Source of the DNA: Ruegeria atlantica
GTDB taxonomy: Bacteria > Pseudomonadota > Alphaproteobacteria > Rhodobacterales > Rhodobacteraceae
DNA: 64,000 nt
NCBI RefSeq assembly: GCF_013032005.1
Contig: NZ_WQBE01000003.1
Span: 290,851-354,850, forward strand
Reading direction: 5' to 3'
A program made the translations under genes and the position numbers. Below, in pieces: positions 55,724-64,000 of the stretch (the stretch's first letter is position 1; every line of letters starts with the position of its first letter). The notes beneath the pieces were generated by a model. It was not told the DNA's origin, did no database searches, and worked only from the letters and a program-made list of their open reading frames with translations.

Positions 55724-56986
55724 CTATTGGCGTGTCGGGTAATTATTGACGAGCGTGGACCCGGCATTAAGGCGGTCGACCTCGCTGCCCGGACGCACCC
55801 CGTACTCATGAAAGCCATTGGCGGCACCGGTTGCATAATAGATGAACTCTCGGTCGTAATAGCCGGGGCTCGAAGGGGACTGATCCTGAACAATGACGTT
55901 GTTGAGTACGGCCCAATCCCTTTGGTTCTGATACCCATTGATCCCGCTGACGACGTTTTGCTCGATTACGACAGAAGTCGAATATGAGATATTTATGCGT
56001 GGGATCGATACCTTGCCGCCTTTCGGTTGGCGGACCCGGATGATTGAATTTTTGCGAATTGAAAGATTGTCGGCCCCATGAACCGAAATGCCGTGCATAT
56101 GCGCGTTGTAGATCACGTTGTTTTCAATCAGCACGTTCTTGTGACGCAAAAGGGGGTCACTTGTATCCTTGCCGCTTTTGCCCATGAAAATCGTCTGGGT
56201 AAAATCCCCGGCTCCGATGTCAAAGACGTTGTCCCGGATCACGATATTCGAACTGCCTCGGTTCGTTGTCCGCATCAGTTGGATCATGTCCCGGTGATCG
56301 CGGCTGTTGCCGCCGCGGAAAGTGTGGAACCTGTTGAGTTCGATCGTCAGGTTGTCAATTCCGCTTAGGGCCATTCCATCGGCCCGGATATCATAGAACT
56401 GATTTCGGCTCAGCGTCAGATGTGTGGTTTTGAACGCTGTCAGCGCTTTCCACCATTTGCGAAAATAGCTGTTCGATATGGTTATTTTTGAACTGCCCGT
56501 GATCTGCAAGCCAAGGCCGTGCCCTATGCCGGTGTTGTAATCCCCGTCGAATACAGAATTGGTGATGGTGATGTTGTGGCCGTTAGCAATGCCGAAATGG
56601 TTGGTACGGTGCTTGTCGCCACGCTGAAAGGAATAGTCGAACATCAATCCATCCAGCATGAGATTGCCAGCATTTTTCAGGCGCAAGCCGGTGAAACATG
56701 CCGGTGAACTGGGATCAGCAGACCGGATCGTGACAGGGGATTTGAAAGCCCTTTTGATGATCAAAGCGTCGTAATTTCCCCCAGCCAGCAGCAAGGTTTC
56801 CCCGCCGCTGGCACGATCGAGGGCTTGATTGAGGCCCTGGACGTTTTGGATAATCTGGCCGTCTTGCGATTGTGACCCGCCTTTAAACCCAGAGCAAGCC
56901 GACGCCGCAAGCAATGGCGTTGCCAGAGATGCGAACACAAGAATGGACCAAAACAGGATGCCAACAGAGAAATTTAAACGTCTCAT
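55724..56986 (-). CDS. Exported right-handed parallel beta-helix protein
   Basis: 420 residues. Sec signal peptide ~1-27 (ILVFASLATPLLAASA). The body is a pectate-lyase-like parallel beta-helix with repeated strand/turn units (ITITNSVFDGD, ITISNSYFRKW, LTLSRNQFYDI, LTIELNRFHTF, IVIRDNVFDIG, VLIENNVIYNA, LSIRKNSIIRV). A HGISVHG turn and DGMALSG are potential substrate-facing sites. It is a clear paralog of the 62745 protein, including the ending IYYATGAANGF / YGVRPGSEVDRLNAGS. Likely a periplasmic polysaccharide lyase, hydrolase or epimerase of the glycan pathway; the activity cannot be assigned. Confidence 0.82.
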   Translation of the reverse strand: MRRLNFSVGILFWSILVFASLATPLLAASACSGFKGGSQSQDGQIIQNVQGLNQALDRASGGETLLLAGGNYDALIIKRAFKSPVTIRSADPSSPACFTGLRLKNAGNLMLDGLMFDYSFQRGDKHRTNHFGIANGHNITITNSVFDGDYNTGIGHGLGLQITGSSKITISNSYFRKWWKALTAFKTTHLTLSRNQFYDIRADGMALSGIDNLTIELNRFHTFRGGNSRDHRDMIQLMRTTNRGSSNIVIRDNVFDIGAGDFTQTIFMGKSGKDTSDPLLRHKNVLIENNVIYNAHMHGISVHGADNLSIRKNSIIRVRQPKGGKVSIPRINISYSTSVVIEQNVVSGINGYQNQRDWAVLNNVIVQDQSPSSPGYYDREFIYYATGAANGFHEYGVRPGSEVDRLNAGSTLVNNYPTRQ

Positions 56987-57080
56987 AGGAGTAACTCTTT
57001 ATAATATTGGCTGTACAAGAAATATTAGGCACATACCAAAGCCTTGTCTATTGCCGCCCTCTCACCAGTCAGAGCGCGCC

Positions 57081-58643
57081 TTAGAGTCGATAAAACGATC
57101 TGCCGGCAACAAAACCATCAAGCCCAACAGAGCGCGCGAATTTGTAAAGGTCGCTCGTCTTGTTGATAAAGCCCGAGCGTTTGAAGTTCAGCGACGTGTT
57201 GCACAAGACACCGACGCCGCTGGTTGCCTTGAACTCGGTTAGCAGGTCATACAGCATCGCGTTCTGGTCTTTAGTCACGGTCTGCACCCGTGCCGACCCG
57301 TCCACATGGCTTACAGCCCTAAGGTTTGGGTTGGTCACTTGTTGAAAATGAAGCATGTGGGGCGAGGGGCCAGACCAGTCGAAATGGTTCGACACATCGT
57401 CCTCAAGGCAAACGGGTGAAACTGGCGCAAGGCCCGCGCGACCTTTGATTCTGTTCACCCGGTCGCGTGTTTCGGCGGAAAAAGGCGCCGCCAGGATTGA
57501 GCGGTTCCCAAGCGCCCGGGGGCCAATTTCGCAATTTCCCATGACCCAGCCGATGACCATTCCGTCATGCAGCGCTTGTGCGACCTCTCTAAGATTCAAT
57601 TCGCGGCTGGTGACACCTTGCATATCTACCCGGTCGTCGTTGAATGGCTGGCCTGCATACACCGTCCAGTTCAGTTTGGCCCGCCCCGTAAAATGACGCA
57701 TGGCATCAACCGCTGTACCGATTGCACTGCCCGAGTCATTGGTGCATGGGGGGATGAAGACATCGCGGAACAGGCCGCTGTCCCGCCAACGCGTGTTCCA
57801 GCGATAGTTCAGGCCGCATTCCCCGGTAATCAGCAACGGATAGCGCTTGGTCAGGTTGGCCTTTGCAAAATCGTGAAAGCGGGAAAACACCGCGTCGGAA
57901 TATCTGGCCGCAAGGTTGTGGAACCTGGGCGAAGTGACACCGATGTTGTGGTATGGCGAGTTTTTGAACGCCTCCTTGTTCAGGAAACCGGAATCCGCGC
58001 CGTTTTGTAAAAGTGCGTCAATCAAACCCTGTGCGTCGCCATCAATGACGTTTGCGTCGCCATGTGCGCTGGCTGATTGCAGTTTGCTGGAAAACTCCTT
58101 TCCCGGAGTATTCCCCATTCCCGAAAAACTGGGGTCGGCAAGCGCATAGAGAAAGGAAAATCGGCGCCCGGGCGCAGCCAGCACCCGCCCCATGTGATGT
58201 ATCTTTAGGTTGCGATCGATTTCATAGAAATCACCCAGCGCATCATCCCAGACCAGGACATAACAAGGCTCGCCCTGTTCGAAGGGCGACAGCCCATAAG
58301 CCGCCCAGATGAGCGAGCGTTCGTGCGAGGAAGAATAATAGTCCAGCCGTTTCCCGAAAAAGTTCTTTGTTCCGACAATGGCCGTGCTTTCGTCGATGCC
58401 AAAGCTTCCGGCACCGGATATGGCGGTATGGCTTTCCCCCGGCGTCGACCAACCGCTCAGCGCCAGAACGTCAGGAATCTCGTTGAACCACAGCCCGGCG
58501 TCGAGGAGGGTATTCGGGTCAATTGGTGAGTTTCGGGGAAGGCTGTCTTTCTCGGCTTCATAGGAAAACATCAGATGCTGTTTTGGCGCGTCGACCCCTG
58601 CGACAGCCCCATCATGCCCGGATTTGAAGGAAAGAATTTTCAT
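57081..58643 (-). CDS. NodU/CmcH-family carbamoyltransferase (variant)
   Basis: 520 residues. An N-terminal SFKSGHDGAVAGV segment marks the kinase-like (YgjD-type) half, but the usual HDxxA site is altered. The C-terminal Sua5-like half contains GNCEIGPRALGNRSILA, SHVDGSARVQTVTK and LLTEFKATSGVGVLCNTSLN, the family signatures. Such enzymes transfer carbamoyl from carbamoyl phosphate via an adenylate to a sugar hydroxyl. It is shorter and more divergent than the second copy at 59541. It is 9 bases downstream of the AlgX-like gene, in the same minus-strand operon. Confidence 0.82.
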   Translation of the reverse strand: MKILSFKSGHDGAVAGVDAPKQHLMFSYEAEKDSLPRNSPIDPNTLLDAGLWFNEIPDVLALSGWSTPGESHTAISGAGSFGIDESTAIVGTKNFFGKRLDYYSSSHERSLIWAAYGLSPFEQGEPCYVLVWDDALGDFYEIDRNLKIHHMGRVLAAPGRRFSFLYALADPSFSGMGNTPGKEFSSKLQSASAHGDANVIDGDAQGLIDALLQNGADSGFLNKEAFKNSPYHNIGVTSPRFHNLAARYSDAVFSRFHDFAKANLTKRYPLLITGECGLNYRWNTRWRDSGLFRDVFIPPCTNDSGSAIGTAVDAMRHFTGRAKLNWTVYAGQPFNDDRVDMQGVTSRELNLREVAQALHDGMVIGWVMGNCEIGPRALGNRSILAAPFSAETRDRVNRIKGRAGLAPVSPVCLEDDVSNHFDWSGPSPHMLHFQQVTNPNLRAVSHVDGSARVQTVTKDQNAMLYDLLTEFKATSGVGVLCNTSLNFKRSGFINKTSDLYKFARSVGLDGFVAGRSFYRL

Positions 58644-58652
58644 ACTAGCACT

Positions 58653-59480
58653 CTAATCCAACCAGCCTTTTATTGTCAGGTGATCAATCACTGCCCGTGC
58701 GGCGACCTGATGCCCATTTGGGGTCCAATGCGCATCGTCCAGAAAATAAACCAATGTTCCGTCAGCGGCGGCCTTCCGCAAGGCAGGCGTCAAATCCATA
58801 TAGCCTATGCCGTTCTCCTCGGCCAATGTCTTAAGTTCAGCGGCCAGTTCCAATGACACCCAGTCTTGTAAGACGCTGTCATCGGGAAAGGCCAGCAAAT
58901 CGCGATAAACATCTATCTTAATCGGGATGTGCGCGACCAGAAGCTTCCCGCCATTTTCCCGAACAAGAGCATGCCCTTGTATCAATAGCTCTTTCAGATA
59001 GGCCAAGCGTGCCTCGACCCTATCGGGAGGGGGATAGGCGAAATACATTACCGTTTCTTCAGACCAAGCCGCGTCAATGAAGTGACCAGACCGCGTGCGC
59101 GCGCCAAATGTTAACACGGCATCCCCCGGTCGTGTCTTGCTATACTGGTCGTTTTTGGGTTGGCTATAGAACCCGTCCGGCTCATAGACCCGGTTGTGGG
59201 GTCCTAAAAGGCTAATTCTATTGGGTATAAATATCTGCTGATAATCGATGAGGCCGGTCAAGGCGGACAGTTCAATCAACAGGGTCAAAAACCCGAGAGT
59301 TGCAACACTCAATGCAACGTTTTGAGCAAGGTCCCGGCGCCGGTCAATCTGCCCGTCCGACGTGACCAGTGCTTGTACCGACCATTTGTTGAACGCCACA
59401 CTTGGGACCATCAGGAAAACCCCTAGCAGTTTCCGATAGCCGGACTTGGATCTTGCGAGCGTCAATTTGGTCTCATACAT
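58653..59480 (-). CDS. AlgX/AlgJ-like SGNH-related membrane protein lacking a visible GDS block
   Basis: 275 residues from ATG 59480 (the frame extends to 59516 without a better start). Membrane helix ~53-75 (NVALSVATLGFLTLLIELSAL). The periplasmic part has LLVAHIPIKIDVYRDLL and the terminal SGNH block V, FLDDAHWTPNGHQVAA, with the Asp-x-x-His pair as in AlgX. I find no GDS-type nucleophile motif in the ~100 residues where it should be, so it may be a binding-only homolog or use a different nucleophile. It lies between the two carbamoyltransferase genes in the same operon. Confidence 0.7.
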   Translation of the reverse strand: MYETKLTLARSKSGYRKLLGVFLMVPSVAFNKWSVQALVTSDGQIDRRRDLAQNVALSVATLGFLTLLIELSALTGLIDYQQIFIPNRISLLGPHNRVYEPDGFYSQPKNDQYSKTRPGDAVLTFGARTRSGHFIDAAWSEETVMYFAYPPPDRVEARLAYLKELLIQGHALVRENGGKLLVAHIPIKIDVYRDLLAFPDDSVLQDWVSLELAAELKTLAEENGIGYMDLTPALRKAAADGTLVYFLDDAHWTPNGHQVAARAVIDHLTIKGWLD

Positions 59481-59540
59481 CGAATTCCAGTAGGCACTAT
59501 ATTGACCGTGTCGCAAACAACGCGACGAGAGGTATCTGTC

Positions 59541-61382
59541 CTAGTCCAGCTCAAACGCTTCTTTATAATCCTGTTTCAGCGCCTGATCCTGATCAGGCTT
59601 TCGCAAAATGCAACGGCCAACAACCAGCATATCCAGGTCTGTGCCCATGAAACAGCGAAACGCGTCTTCGGGGGTGCAGACGATCGGTTCCCCCCGAACG
59701 TTGAAGGACGTGTTGACCAAAACCGGGCAACCGGTGCGCTGTTTAAATTCGCTAATCAGCGCGTGGTACAGGGGGTTGGTTTCGGCATGCACGGTCTGAA
59801 CCCGGGCAGAATAGTCGACATGGGTGACCGCCGGAATATCCGAGCGCACAACATTAAGCTTGTCGATACCAAAAAGCTGCATTTCTTCCGAGGTCATCGT
59901 GCGGCGCAATTTTTCCTGAACATCCGCAACCAGCAGCATGTAGGGGCTGTCATAGTCCAGCTGGAACCAATCGTTCACATCTTCGCGCAGGACTGAAGGA
60001 GCAAAGGGGCGAAAGCTTTCCCGGTATTTGACCTTGAGGTTCAGCGTTTTTTGCATCGACGGGGATCGCGGATCGCCGATAATCGATCGGCCCCCAAGTG
60101 CACGAGGCCCAAACTCCATCCGGCCCTGGAACCAGCCAAGCGCCTTGCCATCGACCAAAGCTGTTGCTGCCTCGGTGATCATGCCATCGGTTTCGAATGT
60201 CTCGAATTTTGCGCCAATCGCGGTCAGGCGTTGTTCAATGTCATCCTGTGCAAAGGCCGGTCCCAGATAAGAGCCTTGCATCTTGTCGGACGGGCTGGTG
60301 CTTTGACGCTCGTTCTTCAACTCCGTATGCCATGCCGCCAAAGCGGCCCCAACTGCCCCTCCGGCATCCCCGGCGGCAGGCTGCACCCAGATATCCTTGA
60401 ACGCGCCGTCCCGCAGGATATGACCGTTGGCAACGCAGTTCAGCGCCACGCCCCCGGCCATGCACAGATTTTCGATGCCATATTCCTGCGCGGCAGAGCG
60501 GGTCAGCCGCAGCACAATTTCTTCGGTCACGGCCTGAACCGAGGCCGCGATGTCCATGTGGAACTGGGTCAGTGGGTCTTTTTCAGGTTGGCGCACAGGC
60601 TCGCCAAACAGGTCAGAGAAACGTTGGTTGGTCATCGTCAGACCAACGGCATAGTTGAAGTACTGCATGTCCAGCCTGAAGGAACCGTCATCCTTCAAGT
60701 CGATCAGGTTCTCCAGAATGACATCCTTGAAGCGGGGGGTGCCGTAGGGGGCCAACCCCATGACCTTGTATTCCCCACTGTTGACCTTGAAGCCTGTGTA
60801 ATACGTGAATGCGGAATAGAGCAGGCCGATCGAATGCGGAAAATGGATTTCCTTTTCAATCTTCAGGTCCTTGCCGCGCCCGATCGCTAACGTCGTCGTC
60901 GCCCATTCGCCGACACCATCCAGCGTCAAAACGACCGCCTCTTCAAAAGGAGAGGGAAAGAAAGCACTGGCAGCGTGGCTGAAATGGTGCTCACTGAACA
61001 TCAGCTTGTTCCCGGGCCGAAACTCGGGATCGTGTCGGCGCAGTTCCCGGCTAAGTAAGTCTTTCTGAAACAGCTTCTCGCGCAGCCAGACCGGCATGGC
61101 CATCCGAAAGGACTTCAGCCCGCGCGGAGCGTAGGAGACATATGTTTCCAAAAGGCGTTCGAACTTTAGGAATGGTTTGTCATAAAATGCGATGTGATCG
61201 ACATCGCCAAGTCCAAGGCCAGCTTCACCTAGAACATATTCGATCGCATGAAACGGATACCCCGCATCGTGCTTCTTGCGCGTAAAACGCTCTTCCTGCG
61301 CGGCGGCGACCAAAGTGCCATCAACTACAATGGCCGCAGCGCTATCGTGATAGAACGCAGAGATCCCCAGAATTGCAGTCAC
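59541..61382 (-). CDS. NodU/SxtI-family O-carbamoyltransferase
   Basis: 613 residues, full length. N-terminal GISAFYHDSAAAIV (the HDSA site) and AAQEERFTRKKHDAGYP; middle FSEHHFSHAASAFF and LTLDGVGEWATT; C-terminal EFGPRALGGRSIIGDPR, VTHVDYSARVQTV and CPVLVNTSFNVRGEPIV. It catalyses carbamoylation of a sugar or other hydroxyl using carbamoyl phosphate and ATP. The two small genes upstream (DUF5989-like, SxtJ-like) match the partner set seen with SxtI in saxitoxin clusters. Here the likely target is the surface glycan. Confidence 0.93.
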   Translation of the reverse strand: MTAILGISAFYHDSAAAIVVDGTLVAAAQEERFTRKKHDAGYPFHAIEYVLGEAGLGLGDVDHIAFYDKPFLKFERLLETYVSYAPRGLKSFRMAMPVWLREKLFQKDLLSRELRRHDPEFRPGNKLMFSEHHFSHAASAFFPSPFEEAVVLTLDGVGEWATTTLAIGRGKDLKIEKEIHFPHSIGLLYSAFTYYTGFKVNSGEYKVMGLAPYGTPRFKDVILENLIDLKDDGSFRLDMQYFNYAVGLTMTNQRFSDLFGEPVRQPEKDPLTQFHMDIAASVQAVTEEIVLRLTRSAAQEYGIENLCMAGGVALNCVANGHILRDGAFKDIWVQPAAGDAGGAVGAALAAWHTELKNERQSTSPSDKMQGSYLGPAFAQDDIEQRLTAIGAKFETFETDGMITEAATALVDGKALGWFQGRMEFGPRALGGRSIIGDPRSPSMQKTLNLKVKYRESFRPFAPSVLREDVNDWFQLDYDSPYMLLVADVQEKLRRTMTSEEMQLFGIDKLNVVRSDIPAVTHVDYSARVQTVHAETNPLYHALISEFKQRTGCPVLVNTSFNVRGEPIVCTPEDAFRCFMGTDLDMLVVGRCILRKPDQDQALKQDYKEAFELD

Positions 61383-61391
61383 GACCTGGCC

Positions 61392-61541
61392 CTAGAACAG
61401 AGTATAGATGAACGGAGCGATAGCCGAACCCTGACTGAGCACAATCAGTCCGCCGAAAAGCACCATCATGACAAGGATCGGAAGCAACCAGAATTTCTTT
61501 CGAAACCTGAGAAATTGCCACATCTCTACCAGAAACGACAT
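61392..61541 (-). CDS. DUF5989-like (SxtK-type) small membrane protein
   Basis: 49 residues, ATG 61541 with TAGGAG upstream, 9 bases before the carbamoyltransferase start. It begins MSFLVEMWQFLRFRKKFWLL, continues with one membrane helix (ILVMMVLFGGLIVLSQG) and ends SAIAPFIYTLF. This matches my recollection of the DUF5989 pattern ('...FW.LP......L..L..GSA.APFIYTLF'). Such proteins accompany NodU-type carbamoyltransferases and SxtJ-type proteins. It is easily missed by gene callers. Function unknown; perhaps a membrane tether for the carbamoyltransferase. Confidence 0.82.
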   Translation of the reverse strand: MSFLVEMWQFLRFRKKFWLLPILVMMVLFGGLIVLSQGSAIAPFIYTLF

Positions 61542-61550
61542 CCGATACTC

Positions 61551-61955
61551 CTAAAATTGATTTTTCATTGAGCCCACATTTTCCGTGCGCTCAATCCAAT
61601 ATGTGTTCGTATCTTTGTTTAGTTTTTGCCTTAAAAGATCCTTTCCCAAGGCCCTCATGATCAGTCCGGTTGGTGTCACGGTCAGAAAAAAGACCAACGC
61701 CATAACGATAGGCGCAACAATTGCGCCCAGCAGTAGGCCGAACTTAGTCCACAGCCGGTTTGCGCCCGACAACAACGAGGGGCGCAGCAAAGTGACCAGC
61801 ACAAACGCGACCGCAATCGCCAGCGCCCAATACCGCAAGCCTCCGCTGTGGATCAGCGGCCATAGACCAATGATGGTGAATACGGCTGCAAAAACGAAAC
61901 CAAAATTACGGTTGCTGCCACCCTGGACTTCATGTCGTGCCTCAATATCGATCAT
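61551..61955 (-). CDS. SxtJ-family membrane protein
   Basis: 134 residues with three membrane helices: FGFVFAAVFTIIGLWPLI, YWALAIAVAFVLVTLL and GAIVAPIVMALVFFLTVTP. The SxtJ pattern is seen in SNRNFGFVFA near the start and in TPTGLIMRALGKDLLRQKL near the end. It is the first gene of the carbamoyltransferase operon, 9 bases before the DUF5989-like gene. SxtJ proteins are of unknown biochemical role but occur consistently with SxtI-type carbamoyltransferases. Confidence 0.8.
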   Translation of the reverse strand: MIDIEARHEVQGGSNRNFGFVFAAVFTIIGLWPLIHSGGLRYWALAIAVAFVLVTLLRPSLLSGANRLWTKFGLLLGAIVAPIVMALVFFLTVTPTGLIMRALGKDLLRQKLNKDTNTYWIERTENVGSMKNQF

Positions 61956-62744
61956 AACAAGATCATCTCATCGGATAACTCTAAGAACTCATACGCCGCC
62001 CTGCACAACCAGTCAGGGAAACCAACTTTGTTAATTTATACACTCAGGCTGTGCTGTTGTCGCAAATTTTTTTGGCAAATGGGCGCTATTCCCAAAATTC
62101 TGGGCGCAAGGACCGGTTTTGAGGTCGGTTTGCGCGCAGAAATCGCGCACAGTGTCGTGAATGCGGAAACAAACAAGATGGGATTCAAGGATTGGCCCGG
62201 TGCCGCCAGTATTAAGCGTCTGGTTTGGCTGTGCGGCCAGACGGGCTCACCCGGCCGAGGTGCGAAACCTTTTTTTATCGGTCTGCATCTGATGTCCAGC
62301 TGATTGCCATTTGCGCTCTGCGGTGTCGCCTCATCTTCTCATTGCCACTTTTCAGTATCGAAATGAAACTAAGTGAGCGTGGGCAGGGAGGCTCGCCGAG
62401 CGGTTGACGTTGGGGAACCCAGCAAGTGATTGCCGATGTCTAGCGCAGATACGCGAGGTCACGCCTGAATTATGGCATTTTGTTGACCATTGTTGCGACC
62501 CCGGAATCAATTCGTCACACCCTAAGATGACCGCTAAGGGATGGGGAACAATTCCCGGTATCGAGTATCGAGTTCACTCGGAAATGAAGGCAATGAGGCA
62601 AAACTGTCTCAATACAGGCAACAGTTTCCAAACATAGCCATATTCTGGCCAACCTGTCGCCCTTGTGCGGCTGTTCCCTTTGTCCCGGGTGAGCGGGTTC
62701 TCGTGCGCTGCCACTCACAGCGCCTATGAAACAGAAGGTGAAAC
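61956..62744. other. Long gene-poor region between carbamoyltransferase operon and beta-helix gene
   Basis: 789 bases. Several open frames occur (for example 61932-62303 on the plus strand), but none has a ribosome site or a family I recognise. The right end should carry the promoter of the 62745 gene. A weak AGGT/ACCT stem followed by seven T near 62260-62277 is the only terminator-like feature. Confidence 0.4.
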
Positions 62745-64000
62745 ATGTCGACCACAATTACGGTAACCTCTGCGGCCGAGCTGAATCAGGCTTTGTCTCA
62801 GGCGAAAGGTGGGGAAACGATACTTCTTGCAGCAGGTGATTATGGCGCGCTGAACTTAAGCGCGAACTATGCATCGACTGTAACAATCAAGTCCGCGGAT
62901 GCGAACGCACCCGCTACGATCACGGCGATGAACGTGAACAACGCGTCGAACATTGCGTTCGAAGATCTGAATTTCGACTATAGCTTTAATGGGGAAGCAA
63001 AAAGCTATCGGCCGTTTTCAATCGTGAACAGCTCGAACATCACGGTTGATAACTCCACGTTCTCGGGGGATGTGGCCACCGGAGTATCCGCGACAGCTGA
63101 CGGGTACGGATGGGGTCAGGGCTTGTTTGTTTTTCGTAGCGACAACATCAATGTTACAAACAACGAGTTCCACGACTGGCTAAAAGGGATGTATGTGGGG
63201 ATCAGCACGGATGTGACTGTCTCGGGCAACAACTTACATTCGATCAGTGAGGACGGGATGTTTTATGAAAACATCAAAGGCGCCGTGATCGAAGGCAACT
63301 ATATTCACGACTTTGAACGTAATCCGAATGCTGGAGGTCATGGAGACTTTATCCAGTTTTCGAGGCTTACGGGTGTAAGTACCGACATCATCATTCGCGA
63401 CAACGTCCTGGACATGGGGTCCGGGGATTGGGCGCAATCGATTTTCATGGGGAACGGTAAAATCGTCCAGCCCTACCAAAATGTTCTGATCGAAAATAAC
63501 ACGATCTACAACGGCCACACACACGGAATTTCCGTGAGCGGAACTAACGGTTTGACGATCTCGAACAACACGGTTCTGGCAGTGCCTGGCGCGTTGACCG
63601 GCGGTGTGTCAATTCCGAAGCTATCTGTGGCCAGTGGTTCGACCAATGTCACGATTAATCAAAACGTTGTTTCCCAGATCAATGGCTATTCCGGCCAATC
63701 GGACTGGAATGTAACGGACAATGCTTTGGTCAAGACCCACCAATATGACGGCGTGTTCACGTATCATGCGACTGGCGCGCAAGATGGATACAACCAGTAT
63801 GGCGTCATACCGGGCAGCATCGTTGACAACTTGAATGCGGGTTCGGATTTGGCTCAGCAGTTTCCGTTCTCTTATGACGCTTGGGTTGGAACCGCTACTA
63901 GCGGCGGCACCACTCAGCCCGGTGGTGGAACAACCCAACCCGGCGGTGGGACCACGCAACCCGATAGCGGGACGACCCAACCTGACAGTGGTACAACCCA
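62745..64000 (+). CDS. Right-handed beta-helix protein with TTQP repeats (partial, runs off right edge)
   Basis: Open from ATG 62745 (AGAAGGTG upstream) to the window end, 418 residues visible. No Sec signal peptide: the helix repeats begin at residue ~5. Same parallel beta-helix fold and same order of motifs as the 55724 protein (GGETILLAAGDYGAL; NFDYSFNG; ITVDNSTFSGD; DIIIRDNVLDMGSGDW; NVLIENNTIYNGHTHG; GVSIPKLSV; YGVIPGSIVDNLNAGS). From residue 386 a 7-residue tandem repeat begins (GGGTTQP / DSGTTQP). A signal-less beta-helix followed by a repeat linker suggests a type I-secreted RTX-like protein whose C-terminus lies outside the window (inference). Confidence 0.85.
   Translation, partial: MSTTITVTSAAELNQALSQAKGGETILLAAGDYGALNLSANYASTVTIKSADANAPATITAMNVNNASNIAFEDLNFDYSFNGEAKSYRPFSIVNSSNITVDNSTFSGDVATGVSATADGYGWGQGLFVFRSDNINVTNNEFHDWLKGMYVGISTDVTVSGNNLHSISEDGMFYENIKGAVIEGNYIHDFERNPNAGGHGDFIQFSRLTGVSTDIIIRDNVLDMGSGDWAQSIFMGNGKIVQPYQNVLIENNTIYNGHTHGISVSGTNGLTISNNTVLAVPGALTGGVSIPKLSVASGSTNVTINQNVVSQINGYSGQSDWNVTDNALVKTHQYDGVFTYHATGAQDGYNQYGVIPGSIVDNLNAGSDLAQQFPFSYDAWVGTATSGGTTQPGGGTTQPGGGTTQPDSGTTQPDSGTT
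63900..64000 (+). repeat. 21-bp tandem repeats encoding GGGTTQP/DSGTTQP linker
   Basis: At least 4.8 copies of a 21-base unit in frame with the beta-helix gene, with variation mostly at third positions and a switch from GG to DS in the last two units. Continues past the window edge. Confidence 0.85.

Noticed and set aside
61932..62303. 123-residue plus-strand frame downstream of the carbamoyltransferase operon
   Set aside because: Starts inside the SxtJ-like gene on the other strand, has a cysteine-rich implausible N-terminus and no recognised domain. A decayed fragment cannot be excluded.
63234..63980. Minus-strand frames at the right end
   Set aside because: They are antisense shadows of the plus-strand beta-helix gene, which has a ribosome site, repeats and a paralog.

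Overview
The window looks like a chromosomal segment of a marine alphaproteobacterium of the Rhodobacteraceae (Roseobacter group). Supporting signs are the moderately high GC, densely packed ATGA-overlapping operons, a monomeric NADP-isocitrate dehydrogenase, a hydroxyproline catabolic operon next to an IclR regulator, and protein styles typical of that group. No taxonomic search was possible.

Region 1 (1-10.5 kb) is metabolic. A sugar-type ABC transporter binding protein (cut by the left edge) diverges from an IclR regulator and a UgpC/MalK-type ATPase. It is followed by a four-gene operon for trans-4-hydroxy-L-proline catabolism: DHDPS-family deaminase, 4-hydroxyproline epimerase, FAD D-amino-acid dehydrogenase and a second proline-racemase-family enzyme. 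Then come a TPR protein split by an apparent one-base frameshift and icd.

Region 2 (10.7-26.6 kb) is the most unusual part. Twelve minus-strand genes form two adjacent blocks. The upstream block (26.6 to 17.7 kb) encodes four dynamin-like GTPases arranged as two paralogous long+short pairs, with a Roadblock/LC7-like protein and two unrecognised proteins. The downstream block (17.3 to 10.7 kb) encodes a single-pass membrane Ser/Thr kinase, an FHA-domain protein, a PP2C phosphatase and two exported LysM/solute-binding fusions, and it ends at a clear terminator. I read this as a candidate envelope-sensing and membrane-remodelling system. Each domain type is known; the combination is the best candidate in the window for something undescribed.

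Region 3 (26.6-29.6 kb) holds a tRNA-Leu(UAG) followed by decayed genes: a frameshifted redoxin, a sugar-ABC ATPase pseudogene and a LacI-family C-terminal remnant. A small hypothetical gene with its own terminator follows.

Region 4 (29.7-64 kb) is a large cell-surface and exopolysaccharide region. It contains a repeat-rich autotransporter, two sulfotransferases and three arylsulfotransferase-like paralogs, an MBOAT/SGNH/FkbH/ACP acylation module, the rfbCBDA dTDP-L-rhamnose operon, an OafA-type acyltransferase with an SGNH domain, and a GT39-type glycosyltransferase. It also contains two NodU-type carbamoyltransferases (one with DUF5989-like and SxtJ-like partners) and two paralogous right-handed beta-helix proteins, the second running off the right edge. 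Together these suggest synthesis and heavy decoration (sulfate, acyl, carbamoyl) of a rhamnose-containing surface glycan. Remnants of a MaoC-type protein and an IS5-type transposase lie between the sulfotransferase genes and point to past rearrangement.
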